64,000 nt of DNA from Enterobacter sp. EA-1 (lineage in GTDB: Bacteria; Pseudomonadota; Gammaproteobacteria; Enterobacterales; Enterobacteriaceae). The stretch spans positions 806,001 through 870,000 of the forward strand of contig CP025776.1 in the NCBI GenBank assembly GCA_002886105.1, in the 5' to 3' direction. Each line of letters opens with the position of its first letter. The stretch's first letter is position 1. A program made the position numbers and the translations under genes. A model generated the notes under the pieces. That model saw only the letters and a list, made by a program, of their open reading frames with translations. It did not search any database and had not been told where the DNA came from. Shown one piece after another: positions 50,918-62,584 of the stretch.

Positions 50918-52907
50918 ATGTCCTCACGTAAAGAGCTTGCCAATGCTATTCGTGCGCTGAGCATGGACGCGGTACAGAAAGCCAAATCCGGTCACCCGGG
51001 AGCCCCGATGGGGATGGCTGACATTGCCGAAGTCCTGTGGCGTGATTTTCTGAACCATAACCCGACGAATCCGGCACGGGCTGACCGCGACCGCTTTGTG
51101 CTGTCCAACGGCCACGGCTCGATGCTGATTTACAGCCTGCTGCACCTCACCGGTTACGACCTGCCGATGTCCGAGCTGCAGAACTTCCGTCAGTTGCACT
51201 CCAGAACGCCGGGTCACCCGGAAGTGGGCTACACCGCCGGTGTGGAAACCACCACCGGTCCGCTGGGGCAGGGCATTGCCAACGCCGTGGGCATGGCGAT
51301 TGCCGAGAAAACCCTTGCGGCGCAGTTCAACCGCCCGGGTCACGACATTGTTGACCACTTCACCTACGCCTTTATGGGCGACGGCTGCATGATGGAAGGC
51401 ATCTCCCATGAAGCCTGCTCGCTGGCCGGTACCCTGAAACTGGGCAAACTGGTGGCGTTCTATGATGACAACGGCATCTCCATCGACGGTCACGTTGAGG
51501 GCTGGTTCACCGACGACACCGCAAAACGCTTTGAAGCCTACGGCTGGCACGTGGTGCGCGGGGTGGACGGTCACAATGCAGACGCCATCAAACGTGCAGT
51601 GGAAGAAGCGCGCAGCGTGACGGACAAACCGTCGCTGCTGATGTGCAAAACCATCATCGGCTTCGGTTCGCCGAACAAAGCCGGTACCCATGATTCCCAC
51701 GGCGCGCCGCTGGGGGATGCGGAAATCGCCCTGACCCGCGAAGCTGGGCTGGAAACACCCGGCCTTTGAAATCCCGTCTGACATCTATGCGCAGTGGGAT
51801 GCGAAAGAAGCCGGTCAGGCGAAAGAAGCCGCGTGGAACGACAAATTTGCGGCCTACGCCAGTGCCTTCCCGCAGGAAGCGGCTGAGTTCACCCGCCGTA
51901 TGAAAGGCGAGCTGCCGTCTGACTTCGACGCCAGAGCGCAGGCTTTTGTGGAGAAACTGCAGGCTAATCCGGCGAAAATCGCCAGCCGTAAAGCGTCGCA
52001 GAATGCCATCGAAGCCTTTGGTCCATGGCTTCCTGAATTCCTCGGCGGCTCCGCTGACCCGGCGCCAAGCAACCTGACCCTGTGGTCCGGTTCGAAAGCC
52101 ATCAACGAAGACACCGCCGGCAATTACATCCATTACGGTGTGCGCGAGTTCGGTATGACCGCGATTGCCAACGGCATCACCCTGCACGGCGGTTTCCTGC
52201 CATACACCTCCACCTTCCTGATGTTCGTCGAATATGCCCGTAACGCGGTGCGTATGGCGGCGCTGATGAAACAGCGTCAGGTGCTGGTCTACACCCACGA
52301 CTCCATCGGTCTGGGCGAAGACGGCCCGACACACCAGCCGGTGGAGCAGGTGGCTTCCTGCGCCTGACCCCCGAACGTCAGTACCGGCGTCCGTGTGACC
52401 CGGGTGGAATCCGCGGTGGCGTGGAAATACGGCGTGGAACGTGCCGACGGCCCGACCGCACTGATTCTGTCCCGTCAGAACTGGCGCAGCAGGAGCGTAC
52501 GGCGCAACAGCTGGCGGATATCGCCCGCGGTGCGTACGTGCTGAAGGATTGCGCCGGTCAGCCGCAGCTGATCCTGATTGCCACCGGCTCTGAAGTGGAG
52601 CTGGCGGTGTCGGCGTGGGAAAAAACTGACCGCTGAAGGCGTGAAGGCGCGCGTGGTCTCCATGCCGTCCACCGACGCGTTCGACAAACAGGATGCGGCG
52701 TACCGTGAATCCGTTCTGCCGAAAGCGGTCTCTGCACGTGTGGCGATTGAAGCCGGTATTGCGGACTTCTGGTACAAATACGTGGGCCTGAACGGCGCGG
52801 TAGTGGGCATGACCACCTTCGGTGAGTCGGCGCCGGCTGAGCTGCTGTTTGAAGAGTTTGGCTTCACCGTGGATAACGTGGTCGCCAAAGCTAAAGCGCT
52901 GCTGTAA
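50918..52907 (+). CDS. tktA: Transketolase
   Basis: Thiamine-diphosphate enzyme of the pentose phosphate pathway. ATG 50918 with CTGGAGTC upstream. [80 protein letters not shown] (GDG ThDP motif), [40 protein letters not shown] and [20 protein letters not shown]. About 663 residues. The breaks at 52400, 52415 and 52482 are altered CCWGG sites; others lie near 51750, 52358 and 52620. The 270 bp upstream show no gene. Confidence 0.97.
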
Positions 52908-52945
52908 TTCCTGTCGCCGGATAGCGGCTTCACAGGTTAATGATC

Positions 52946-52972
52946 AACCGGGCATTGCGCCCGGTTTTTTTT
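52946..52972 (+). terminator. Terminator of tktA
   Basis: AACCGGGC / GCCCGGTT stem with loop ATTGC followed by eight T residues. Confidence 0.9.
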
Positions 52973-53024
52973 CGCCAGTTATTCTTCCCTTCGTGCGCAT
53001 TTGCGCCAATTATTCCTGCGAAAA

Positions 53025-53040
53025 TGTGATGCAAGTCAGA
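53025..53040. promoter_or_regulatory. CRP-like site upstream of epd
   Basis: TGTGATGCAAGTCAGA matches TGTGA-N6-TCACA with one mismatch, 59 bp before the Cra site. Confidence 0.6.
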
Positions 53041-53098
53041 TTACTGGCGAAACCGTCTGGACAATGATTCCTTTTATTCCATGTTTCGCTTATTCTAG

Positions 53099-53114
53099 CT
53101 GGAAGCGTTTCAGT
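53099..53114. promoter_or_regulatory. Cra (FruR) site upstream of epd-pgk-fbaA
   Basis: The complement of this stretch reads ACTGAAACGCTTCCAG, fitting the Cra consensus RSTGAAWCSNT at every defined position. E. coli epd is controlled by Cra and CRP, so the layout is conserved. Confidence 0.8.
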
Positions 53115-53235
53115 CGGCTAAATGTTCGACAAATGACCAAACAGACGCAGTTTGAGGCAGGCGAGGATTCCCCTCTTGTGGTTGCTGGATTACTCTGTCA
53201 TCCACTTCCAGACCGGCTTGTCTTGCAGGAGAGTT

Positions 53236-54254
53236 ATGACCGTACGCATAGCGATTAATGGTTTCGGTCGCATCGGGCGCAATGTGGTTCGTGCTTTATA
53301 TGAATCCGGGCGTCGGGCGGAAATCACCGTGGTGGCAATCAATGAACTGGCGGATGCCGTGGGCATGGCGCATTTGTTGAAATATGACACCAGCCATGGA
53401 CGTTTCGCACGGGATGTTCGCCGGAGCGTGAGCAACTGTTTGTTGGCGATGATGTCATTCGTATTCTGCACGAGCGTTCGATTACGGCGCTGCCCGGCGT
53501 GAGCTGGGGGTGGATGTGGTGCTCGACTGTACGGGCGTGTATGGCAACCGTGAAGATGGCGAAGCGCATCTGGCGGCGGGAGCGAAAAAAGTTCTGTTCT
53601 CCCACCCCGGTAGCCACGATCTCGACGCGACCATCGTGTTTGGCGTCAATCAGAGCACGCTGCGTGCTGAAGATCGCCTTGTCTCCAACGCATCCTGCAC
53701 GACGAACTGTATTATTCCGGTCATAAAACTGCTCGACGATGCGTATGGTATCGAATCGGGAACCGTGACGACCATTCACTCCGCGATGCACGATCAGCAG
53801 GTGATTGACGCCTATCATTCCGATCTGCGCCGCACGCGTGCAGCCAGCCAGTCAATTATCCCGGTGGACACCAAACTGGCGGCGGGGATCACGCGTATTT
53901 TCCCGCAATTTAATGACAGATTCGAGGCGATAGCGGTCCGCGTACCGACCATTAACGTGACGGCTATCGATCTCAGCGTAACGGTAAAAAAACCGGTAAA
54001 AGCCATGGAAGTCAACGCGTTGCTGCAAAAAAGCAGCGCAGGGAACATTCATGGTATAGTTGACTATACGGAATTACCGTTGGTTTCAACCGATTTTAAC
54101 CACGATCCGCACAGTGCCATTGTTGATGGCACACAGACACGGGTCAGTGGCGCGCACCTGATTAAAACCACCGGTATGGTGCGATAACGAATGGGGCTTT
54201 GCTAACCGGATGCTCGACACGACGTTAGCAATGGCGGCTATTAGTTTCAGGTAA
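53236..54254 (+). CDS. epd: Erythrose-4-phosphate dehydrogenase
   Basis: GAPDH-family enzyme making 4-phosphoerythronate for PLP synthesis. ATG 53236, [20 protein letters not shown] with the NAD-binding [46 protein letters not shown] with the catalytic Cys, [20 protein letters not shown] and the corrected end [20 protein letters not shown]. About 339 residues. Breaks near 53420, 53490 and 54170 fit altered CCWGG sites (CCGG for CCAGG or CCTGG; CCACCGG for CCCTGG). Confidence 0.97.
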
Positions 54255-54302
54255 GACACTCACGTGTCTGCAAAACTTTAAGAATCATTGAGAGGATTCA
54301 CC

Positions 54303-55469
54303 ATGTCTGTAATTAAGATGACCGATCTGGATTTGGCAGGTAAACGCGTTTTCATCCGTGCGGATCTGAACGTACCGGTTAAAGATGGCAAAGTGACCAG
54401 CGATGCGCGTATCCGTGCTTCTCTGCCGACCATCGAACTGGCCCTGGAAGCAGGGTGCGAAAGTGATGGTCACCTCCCACCCGGGTCGTCCGACCGAAGG
54501 CGAGTACAACGAAGAATTCTCTCTGTTGCCGGTTGTTAATTACCTGAAAGACAAACTGTCCAGCCCGGTACGTCTGGTTAAAGACTACCGGACGGCGTTG
54601 ACGTTGCTGCAGGTGAGCTGGTTGTTCTGGAAAACGTTCGTTTCAACAAGGGCGAGAAGAAAGACGACGAAGCACTGTCCAAAAAATACGCTGCACTGTG
54701 CGACGTGTTCGTGATGGATGCTTTCGGCACCGCGCACCGTGCGCAGGCTTCGACTCACGGCATCGGCAAATTTGCTGACGTTGCTTGTGCAGGTCCGCTG
54801 CTGGCAGACGAACTGGACGCGCTGGGTAAAGCGCTGAAAGAACCGGCTCGCCCGATGGTCGCTATCGTAGGTGGTTCTAAAGTTTCCACTAAACTGACCG
54901 TTCTGGACTCTCTGTCCAAAATCGCTGACCAGCTGATCGTGGGTGGCGGTATCGCCAACACCTTCGTTGCCGCCCGGAGGGCCACAACGTTGGTAAATCC
55001 CTGTATGAAGCCGATCTGGTTGATGAAGCTAAACGCCTGCTGAGCACTTGCGATATCCCTGTTCCGACGGATGTTCGCGTTGCGACCGAGTTCTCTGAAA
55101 CCGCAACGGCTACCCTGAAATCCGTTACTGACATCAAAGATGATGAGCAAATTCTGGATCTGGGCGACGCTTCTGCAGAAAAACTGGCTGAAATCCTGAA
55201 AAACGCCAAAACTATTCTGTGGAATGGTCCGGTTGGTGTGTTTGAATTCCCGAACTTCCGTAAAGGTACCGAAATCGTGGCTAACGCTATCGCAGACAGC
55301 GACGCGTTCTCCATCGCAGGGGGTGGCGACACCTACGGCGGCGATCGACCTGTTCGGCATCGCTGACAAGATTTCCTACATCTCCACTGGCGGCGGCGCA
55401 TTCCTCGAATTCGTGGAAGGCAAAGTTCTGCCGGCAGTAGCTATGCTCGAAGAGCGCGCTAAGAAGTAA
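54303..55469 (+). CDS. pgk: Phosphoglycerate kinase
   Basis: Glycolytic kinase. [140 protein letters not shown]. 387 residues. Frame breaks lie near 54460, 54587 (CCGG for CCTGG), 54975 and 55330. Lies 48 bp after epd in the epd-pgk-fbaA operon. Confidence 0.98.
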
Positions 55470-55570
55470 GTTTTTACTGGGCAGGGAAACCTGCCCAATT
55501 TTCAACGCGCGCTTAAGAGCTCGCGACTTTGTCTCTAACGGTCGAAGATACAGATACAGGACTCCGTAAC

Positions 55571-56652
55571 ATGTCTAAAATTTTTGATTTCGTAAAACCG
55601 GGCGTGATCACTGGTGATGACGTTCAGAAAGTGTTCCGAGGTAGCGAAAGAAAACAACTTCGCTCTGCCGGCAGTAAACTGCGTAGGCACCGACTCCATC
55701 AACGCTGTTCTGGAAGCCGCTGCAAAAGCTAAAGCTCCGGTTATCGTTCAGTTCTCTAACGGTGGCGCTGCATTTATCGCGGGTAAAGGCGTGAAAACCG
55801 ACGTTCCTCAGGGCGCGGCAATTCTGGGCGCTATCTCTGGCGCGCATCACGTTCACCAGATGGCTGAACATTACGGTGTGCCGGTGATCCTGCACACTGA
55901 CCACTGCGCGAAGAAACTGCTGCCGTGGATCGACGGTCTGCTGGACGCGGGTGAAAAACACTTTGCTGCTACCGGTAAACCGCTGTTCTCTTCTCACATG
56001 ATCGACCTGTCTGAAGAATCTCTGGAAGAGAACATCGAAATCAGCTCCAAATATCTGGCGCGCATGGCCAAAATGGGCATGACTCTGGAAATCGAACTGG
56101 GTTGCACCGGTGGTGAAGAAGACGGTGTGGACAACAGCCACATGGACGCTTCTGCACTGTACACCCAGCCAGCAGACGTTGATTACGCGTACACCAAACT
56201 GAACGCGATCAGCCCGCGTTTCACCATCGCTGCTTCTTTCGGTAACGTACACGGCGTGTACAAACCGGGCAACGTGAAACTGACCCCGACTATCCTGCGC
56301 GACTCTCAGGAATATGTTTCCAAAAAACATAACCTGCCGCACAACAGCCTGAACTTCGTCTTCCACGGCGGTTCCGGTTCTTCCGCTCAGGAAATCAAAG
56401 ACTCCGTAAGCTACGGCGTGATCAAAATGAACATCGATACCGACACCCAATGGGCAACTCCGGGAAGGTATCCTGAACTACTACAAAGAAAACGAAGGCT
56501 ACCTGCAGGGCCAGTTGGGCAACCCGAAAGGCGCAGACCAGCCGAACAAGAAATACTACGATCCGCGTGTATGGCTGCGTGCTGCGCAGACCAGCATGGT
56601 CGCTCGCACGGAGCAGGCTTTCAAAGAACTGAACGCGGTAGACGTTCTGTAA
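55571..56652 (+). CDS. fbaA: Fructose-bisphosphate aldolase, class II
   Basis: Zinc-dependent aldolase. ATG 55571, MSKIFDFVKPGVITGDDVQK, VFQVAKENNFALPAVNCVG (corrected), VPVILHTDHCAKKLLPWIDG with zinc-binding His, SHMIDLSEESLEENIEISSK, TLEIELGCTGGEEDGVDNSH, VHGVYKPGNVKLTPTILRDS and FVFHGGSGSSAQEIKDSVSY. 359 residues. Two breaks are altered CCWGG sites: CCGAGG for CCAGG near 55637, and CTCCGG for CCTGG near 56460. Confidence 0.98.
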
Positions 56653-56670
56653 TTTGCGTCTGGTTCAGCC

Positions 56671-56698
56671 AAAAGCCCGCAAATATGCGGGCTTTTTT
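56671..56698 (+). terminator. Terminator of the epd-pgk-fbaA operon
   Basis: AAAAGCCCGCA / TGCGGGCTTTT stem, loop AATA, with T-run. Confidence 0.9.
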
Positions 56699-56836
56699 AT
56701 TGAGAATTCAACAGGCTGTCCGCGACATAAAATGTGATCCATTTGGCGAAATCGCCGCTTATTGTTTACCCTTTAGGAAACCGTCTTGCCCGTAAGGGAC
56801 GGTTTTCCCGTTTGGAACAACAGTAAGGAAGAAAGA

Positions 56837-57698
56837 ATGGAAGATCTCAACGTCGTCGACAGCATCAACGACGCCGGCTCATGGCTGGTCAACAACCGGT
56901 GGCGTTGTTGCTGAGCTATCTCGTCAATATTGTGGCGGCGATCGCCATCATCATTGTCGGCATGATTGTCGCACGCATTGTCTCCAATGCTGTTAACCGG
57001 TTGATGGTGGCACGGCATATCGACACCACCGTCGCGGATTTTCTCTCTGCACTGGTGCGTTATGGCATCATCGCCTTTACCCTGATTGCCGCGCTGGGGC
57101 GCGTTGGCGTGCAGACAGCCTCGGTGATCGCCGTACTCGGTGCCGCCGGTCTGGCTATTGGTCTGGCATTGCAGGGCTCGCTCTCTAACCCGGCGGCTGG
57201 CGTGTTGCTGGTTACCTTCCGTCCGTTCCGCTCCGGCGAGTATGTTGATTTGGGCGGTGTGGCCGGGACGGTGTTGCAGGTGCAGATTTTCTCCACAACC
57301 ATGCGCACCGTGGATGGCCGTATTGTAGTGATCCCGAATGGCAAAATTATCGCCGGGAATATCGTGAACTTCTCCCGCGAGCCAGTACGCCGTAACGAGT
57401 TCATTATCGGCGTGGCTTACAATTCCGACATCGACCGGTTAAAAACATACTGACGGAGATTATTCAGGCTGACGATCGCATTCTGAAAGATCGTGAGATG
57501 ACCGTGCGCCTGAATGAGTTGGGACCCTCGTCGATCAACTTTGTGGTGCGTGTCTGGAGTAAGAGCGGCGACCTGCAAAACGTCTACTGGGATGTACTGG
57601 AACTGATTAAACGTCGTTTCGATGAGCAGGGCATCAGCTTCCCGTACCCACAAATGGACGTCAATTTTAAACGTGTCAAATCCGCAGCGGAGCAGTAA
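56837..57698 (+). CDS. mscS: Small-conductance mechanosensitive channel
   Basis: Heptameric pressure-relief channel of the inner membrane. ATG 56837 after [51 protein letters not shown] (TM1), [20 protein letters not shown] (TM2), the pore helix [20 protein letters not shown], then [20 protein letters not shown] and [20 protein letters not shown]. About 287 residues. Frame breaks lie near 56898 and 57440. Confidence 0.97.
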
Positions 57699-57836
57699 TG
57701 GTCAAGGTCGGCACAGCCGGCCTTTTACTATCTGCAGTCATTAGTCGTTCTAATTAACGATTAAAATTATCAATTTCCACTAATAATTCTTCCACGCTAT
57801 AGTCTGCATCCGAAACAACTCTGACGGAATGAAGAC

Positions 57837-58463
57837 GTGCTATCTTATTATTTTCAAGGGCTTATGCTCGGTGCTGCGCTGATCCTGCCTCTCGGGCCGC
57901 AAAATGCGTTTGTCATGAACCGGGATCCGCAGGCAGTACCACATTATGACGGCTTTTCTCTGCACCCTCAGTGATTTGCTGTTGATTTGCACCGGTATTT
58001 TCGGCGGTAGCGCGCTGCTGATGCAGTCACCGCGGCTGCTGGCTCTGGTCACCGGGGCGGCGTGGCGTTTTTACTGTGGTACGGTTTTGGCGCGCTGAAA
58101 ACAGCACTCAGCAGCCAACCGGATATGGCCAGTGCGGACGCGTTACGCCGGGGGGCGCTGGCGCATTGTTGCCACCATGCTGGCGGTGACTGGCTTAATC
58201 CTCATGTGTATCTGGATACCTTTGTCGTGCTCGGTAGCACACTGGGTGGGCAACTGGATGTTGAGCCGCGCCGCTGGTTTGCGTTAGGCACGGTCAGCGC
58301 ATCATTTCTGTGGTTCTTTAGTCTGGCTTTACTCGCGGCCCCCCGCCTGCGAACAGCCAAAGCGCAGCGGATGATTAACCTGCTGGTTGGGCTGGTGATG
58401 TGGTTTATCGCGCTTCAACTGGCGAAAGAGGGCGTCCACCATTTGCAGGGATTATTCAGTTAA
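57837..58463 (+). CDS. argO: Arginine exporter ArgO
   Basis: LysE-family exporter of arginine (and canavanine). GTG start at 57837 gives [64 protein letters not shown] and [20 protein letters not shown]. About 209 residues. ArgP, which activates argO in E. coli, is encoded 0.9 kb downstream. Frame breaks lie near 57930, 58052, 58160, 58240 and 58340. Confidence 0.95.
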
Positions 58464-58555
58464 GGTAAGTCCGATGGACAATTTGCGCCGAGCCGCTTGC
58501 TGCCGAGGGCGTCCAGCATGTATGGACGTAACAAAAGCACCATGGAGGAGCAACT

Positions 58556-59295
58556 GTGAAATTTAAAGTGATGGCCCGGCGGCAATGGTGGGTTTCAGTG
58601 CAATGGCGGTGCAGGCGAGTGAATTGCCGGATGGTCCGCATATTGTCACCTCAGGGACGGCAAGCGTGGATGCGACCCCGGACATCGCCACCCGGCGATT
58701 GAGGTGAACGTCGCCGCGAAAGATGCAGCCTCAGCCAAAAAACAGGCCGATGACCGTGTTGCGCAATATCTTAGCTTCCTTGAGCAAAATGGCATTGCCC
58801 GCAAAGACATTAATGCCGCGAACTTACGCACTCAGCCCGATTATGACTACCAGAACGGCAAAAGCATCCTCAAAGGCTACCGCGCGGTACGCACCGTTGG
58901 AAGTGACGCTGCGCGAGCTGGATAAACTCAATTCACTGCTGGATGGCGCGCTGAAGGCGGGTCTGAACGAAATCCGTTCCGTCTCGTTGGGCGTTGCGCA
59001 ACCGCAATCCTTTAAAGATAAAGCCCGTAAAGCCGCGATCGATGATGCCACCCGCCGGGCACAGCAACTGGCCGACGGTTTCCATGCCAAACTCGGTCCG
59101 GTCTACAGCGTTCGTTACCATGTTTCCAACTATCAGCCGAGCCCGATGGTTCGTATGATGAAAGCCGAGGCGGCAGCGCCGGTTTCTGCGCAGGAAACTT
59201 ACGAACAGCCGACTATCCAGTTTGACGATCAGGTTGATGTGGTGTTCCAGTTGGAGCCCGTTCAGGGCCAGCAGCAGACCCCTGCTGCGAAGTGA
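58556..59295 (+). CDS. yggE: SIMPL-domain periplasmic protein YggE
   Basis: Oxidative-stress-related periplasmic protein. GTG 58556 after GGAGGAGCAACT; corrected signal peptide MKFKVMALAAMVGFSAMAVQ, then ELPDGPHIVTSGTASVDATP, EVNVAAKDAASAKKQADDRV, TQPDYDYQNGKSILKGYRAV and RYHVSNYQPSPMVRMMKAEA. About 246 residues. Both early breaks (58576, 58690) are CCCGG where CCCTGG restores the frame; another lies near 58900. Confidence 0.95.
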
Positions 59296-59302
59296 TCGTT
59301 TC

Positions 59303-59322
59303 CCTCACCCGCGAGGGTGAGG
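59303..59322. terminator. Hairpin between yggE and argP
   Basis: CCTCACCC / GGGTGAGG stem with GCGA loop between convergent genes. Its arms resemble the opening of the palindrome arrays. Confidence 0.5.
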
Positions 59323-59326
59323 CAAA

Positions 59327-60217
59327 TCAATCCTGCCTTAATACCTTATGTCCGTATTCCAGCAGCGCATCGGTTACGTTGCGCATCATCCGGCTTTCCG
59401 GCGCAAAGCGATGCCAGTAGAGCATGCGGCGTTGCAGCAGGCCCGGCGTCAGGTCAATTAAATCACCGCTGTTCAGCTCTCTTTCAATTTGCAGGTGCGG
59501 GATCATACAGCAGGTAGTGCCCGGCGCGCCAGTTGCACAAAGGCTTCGGAGGAGTTAACGATATGACAAGGTACGCTGCCCGGCGGCAGGTCGAAGTACT
59601 GCTGTAAAAACGCCTGATGCATGTCATCCAGATGGTCAAAGGCAACCGCAGGCGCCTTCAGTAACGCCGAGCGCGTGACCCCGTTAGGGGAAGTAGCGGG
59701 CGGCGAACTCTTCTCGAGCCGACGAACAGGTAATCCAGCGCGCCAAGTTGATCGACCTAACTGGGAAGTGCCTGCGGCTGAATACTCACCGCGCCCACCA
59801 CTTCGCCGCGACGCAGGCGTTCCTGGGTGCGGGTTTCATCTTCAACCTGCAGATTCAAACGGATGGGGGAGTCCGCCAGTACCGGCGCCAGCGCTGGCAG
59901 CAGCCAGTCGCCAGACTGTCGGCATTCACTGCCAGCGACAGCAGCAGCGGCGTGGAGCCGGTTTGCTCATCGCCCAGCCACTCTTCTTCCAGCAGTTCCA
60001 CCCGGCGCAGCAACGCCAGCAGTTTTTGCCCCTGTTCCGTTGGACGCGGTGGTACGGTGCGCACCAGCAGCGGTTGGCCGAACATATTTTCGAGTTGTTT
60101 AATGCGCTGCGATACGGCGGACTGGGTAATACACAGCTTTTGTGCGGCGCGCTCAAACCCGCGTTCACGAATGACCGCATCAAGCGCTTGTAGTGTTCTG
60201 TAGTCCGGACGTTTCAT
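59327..60217 (-). CDS. argP: LysR-type regulator ArgP (IciA)
   Basis: Arg/Lys-responsive activator of argO. Start [20 protein letters not shown] at 60217, [43 protein letters not shown], then the effector domain ([60 protein letters not shown]), ending HKVLRQD. About 296 residues. Frame breaks lie near 59905, 59760, 59690 and 59520. Confidence 0.96.
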
Positions 60218-60301
60218 TGTTCGCACTGTCTCCTGAAAATGATTACCCAGCACTATGACATAAATTTTTAGGAGATACAGACGAAATTGGCAGTCGCGTA
60301 A

Positions 60302-60317
60302 TGTGACACTGGTCACA
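60302..60317. promoter_or_regulatory. CRP site upstream of rpiA
   Basis: TGTGACACTGGTCACA is a perfect TGTGA-N6-TCACA site. It lies 25 bp before a TATAAT -10 box (60342-60347), so its centre is near -44 of the inferred start, close to the class II activator position. Confidence 0.7.
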
Positions 60318-60380
60318 GGGACATTTGGGGGAAGGCTGGTCTATAATGCGCCTGAAATTTCACACCACAGGTGAACGACC

Positions 60381-61037
60381 ATGACGCAGGATGAACTCAA
60401 AAAAGCAGTGGGCTGGGCAGCGCTTAAGTATGTTGAACCCGGCACCATTGTGGGCGTAGGCACAGGCTCCACTGCCGCACACTTTATTGACGCGCTGGGT
60501 ACGATGAAAGGCCAGATTGAAGGCGCAGTATCCAGTTCGGACGCTTCAACCGAGAAGCTGAAAGGCCTCGGGATTACCGTGTTCGATCTCAATGAGGTTG
60601 ATCGGCTGGGCATCTACGTTGATGGCGCAGACGAAATTAACGGCCAGATGCAGATGATCAAAGGCGGCGCGGCGCTGACGCGTGAGAAAATCATTGCTTC
60701 GGTCGCCGATAAGTTTATCTGCATCGCTGATGCGTCTAAGCAGGTCGATATCCTCGGGAAATTCCCGCTGCCGGTGGAAGTGATCCCGATGGCGCGCAGC
60801 GTGGTTGCCCGTGAACTGGTGAAACTGGGCGGCCGCCCGGAATACCGTCAGAATGTGGTGACGGATAATGGCAACGTGATCCTCGATGTGTACGGGCTGG
60901 AGATTATTGATCCGATCGCGCTGGAAAACAGCATTAACGGTATCCCGGGCGTAGTAACTGTAGGGTTATTCGCTAACCGTGGCGCGGATGTGGCGTTGAT
61001 CGGCACTGCCGACGGTGTGAAAACCATCGTAAAATGA
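60381..61037 (+). CDS. rpiA: Ribose-5-phosphate isomerase A
   Basis: Interconverts ribose-5-P and ribulose-5-[41 protein letters not shown] (phosphate loop), [20 protein letters not shown] with catalytic acids, [20 protein letters not shown] and [20 protein letters not shown]. 218 residues in one unbroken frame, one of the few long genes here without an indel; it contains no CCWGG site. Confidence 0.98.
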   Translation: MTQDELKKAVGWAALKYVEPGTIVGVGTGSTAAHFIDALGTMKGQIEGAVSSSDASTEKLKGLGITVFDLNEVDRLGIYVDGADEINGQMQMIKGGAALTREKIIASVADKFICIADASKQVDILGKFPLPVEVIPMARSVVARELVKLGGRPEYRQNVVTDNGNVILDVYGLEIIDPIALENSINGIPGVVTVGLFANRGADVALIGTADGVKTIVK

Positions 61038-61044
61038 TCTGACA

Positions 61045-61065
61045 GGGAGGCGCAGGCCTCCCTTT
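61045..61065 (+). terminator. Terminator of rpiA
   Basis: GGGAGGC / GCCTCCC stem with GCAG loop and a short T-run, 7 bp after the rpiA stop. The following 240 bp up to serA hold a weak CRP-like GGTGATATCTGTCACG around 61090-61105 and no gene. Confidence 0.75.
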
Positions 61066-61305
61066 AAAAAATCTTCGAACGGCAAATTTGGTGATATCTG
61101 TCACGTTTTTATGCCATTGCTGCGATCCCTGCCAGCGTTGTCCATTTTTCCAGCATTTTTATCTGCTAATTCCCGCTGTATGACATTTCTTCCAAATGGC
61201 CGACGCAAACGTTCATATTGCCGCAATAGTTTTTTTTGATATGTTGACTGAAGCGGATTGCAATCTGCACAACATCACAGTCATGACAAAAACAGGGTCG
61301 GGTAA

Positions 61306-62543
61306 ATGGCAAAGGTATCACTGGAGAAAGACAAGATTAAATTCCTGCTGGTTGAAGGGGTTCATCAGAAGGCGCTGGATAGCCTTCGTGCGGCAGGTTA
61401 TACCAACATCGAATTTCACAAGGGCGCGCTGGACAGCGAACAACTGAAAGAATCCATTCGTGATGCTCACTTTATTGGCCTGCGATCCCGTACTCCAACT
61501 GACTGAAGATGTCATTGCTGCCGCTGAAAAACTGGTGGCGATTGGGTGTTTCTGTATCGGCACCAACCAGGGTTAACCTCGACGCGGCCGCGAAACGCGG
61601 TATCCCGGTGTTTAACGCGCCGTTCTCCAACACGCGTTCCGTGGCGGAACTGGTGATCGGCGAACTGCTGTTGCTGATGCGCGGCATCCCGGAAGCGAAC
61701 GCCAAAGCGCATCGCGGTATCTGGAACAAGCTGGCTGTGGGCTCCTATGAAGCGCGCGGTAAAAAACTGGGTATCATCGGCTATGGCCACATCGGCACGC
61801 AGCTTGGCATTCTCGCGGAATCGCTGGGTATGCATGTTTACTTCTATGACATTGAAAACAAACTGCCGCTGGGTAATGCCACACAGGTTCAGCATCTTTC
61901 CGATTTGCTGAACATGAGCGATGTGGTGAGCCTGCACGTGCCGGAAAACAACTCCACTAAAGATATGATCGGTGTGGAAGAACTGGCGCTGATGAAACCT
62001 CGGCGCGCTGCTGATTAACGCCGCGCGCGGTACGGTGGTGGATATTCCGGCGCTGTGCGATGCGCTGAAACGCAAACATCTGGCGGGTGCGGCTATCGAC
62101 GTATTCCCGACAGAGCCGGCAACCAACAGCGATCCCTTCGACTCCCCCGCTGTGCGAATTCGATAACGTACTGCTGACCCCGCACATTGGTGGCTCCACG
62201 CAGGAAGCGCAGGAAAACATCGGGTTAGAAGTTGCCGGTAAACTGATCAAATACTCGGACAACGGCTCAACGCTGTCTGCGGTTAACTTCCCGGAAGTTT
62301 CTCTGCCGTTGCATGGTGGTCGTCGCCTGCTGCACATCCACGAAAACCGCCCGGGCGTGCTGACTGCGCTGAACCAGATTTTCGCCAGCCAGAACATCAA
62401 CATTGCCGCACAGTATCTGCAAACAACGCCGTATATGGGCTATGTGGTGGTGGATATTGAAGCTGATGAAGATGTGGCGCAGAAAGCGCTGCAGAGCATG
62501 AAAGCCATTCCCCGGCACCATTCGTTCCCGTCTGCTGTTCTGA
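61306..62543 (+). CDS. serA: D-3-phosphoglycerate dehydrogenase
   Basis: First step of serine synthesis. ATG 61306, MAKVSLEKDKIKFLLVEGVH, FNAPFSNTRSVAELVIGELL, LGIIGYGHIGTQLGILAESL (NAD motif), LHVPENNSTKDMIGVEELAL, LLINAARGTVVDIPALCDAL, NVLLTPHIGGSTQEAQENIG with catalytic His, then the C-terminal ACT domain (LLHIHENRPGVLTALNQIFA) that binds serine. About 412 residues. Frame breaks lie near 61490, 61567 (CCAGGG for CCAGG), 62000, 62145 and 62512. Confidence 0.97.
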
Positions 62544-62555
62544 TAAACCTCGCGT

Positions 62556-62580
62556 CTTCCTCTCCCTTGCGGGGAGGAAG
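62556..62580. terminator. Hairpin between serA and fau
   Basis: CTTCCTCTCCC / GGGGAGGAAG nearly perfect stem with a TTGC loop in the 41-bp gap between convergent genes. In E. coli sibC lies between these genes; there is no room for it here. Confidence 0.6.
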
Positions 62581-62584
62581 GTCG

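Noticed and set aside
62544-62584. Place for sibC-type small RNA/toxin between serA and fau
   Set aside because: Only 41 bp with a hairpin are present; the E. coli sib element is absent.
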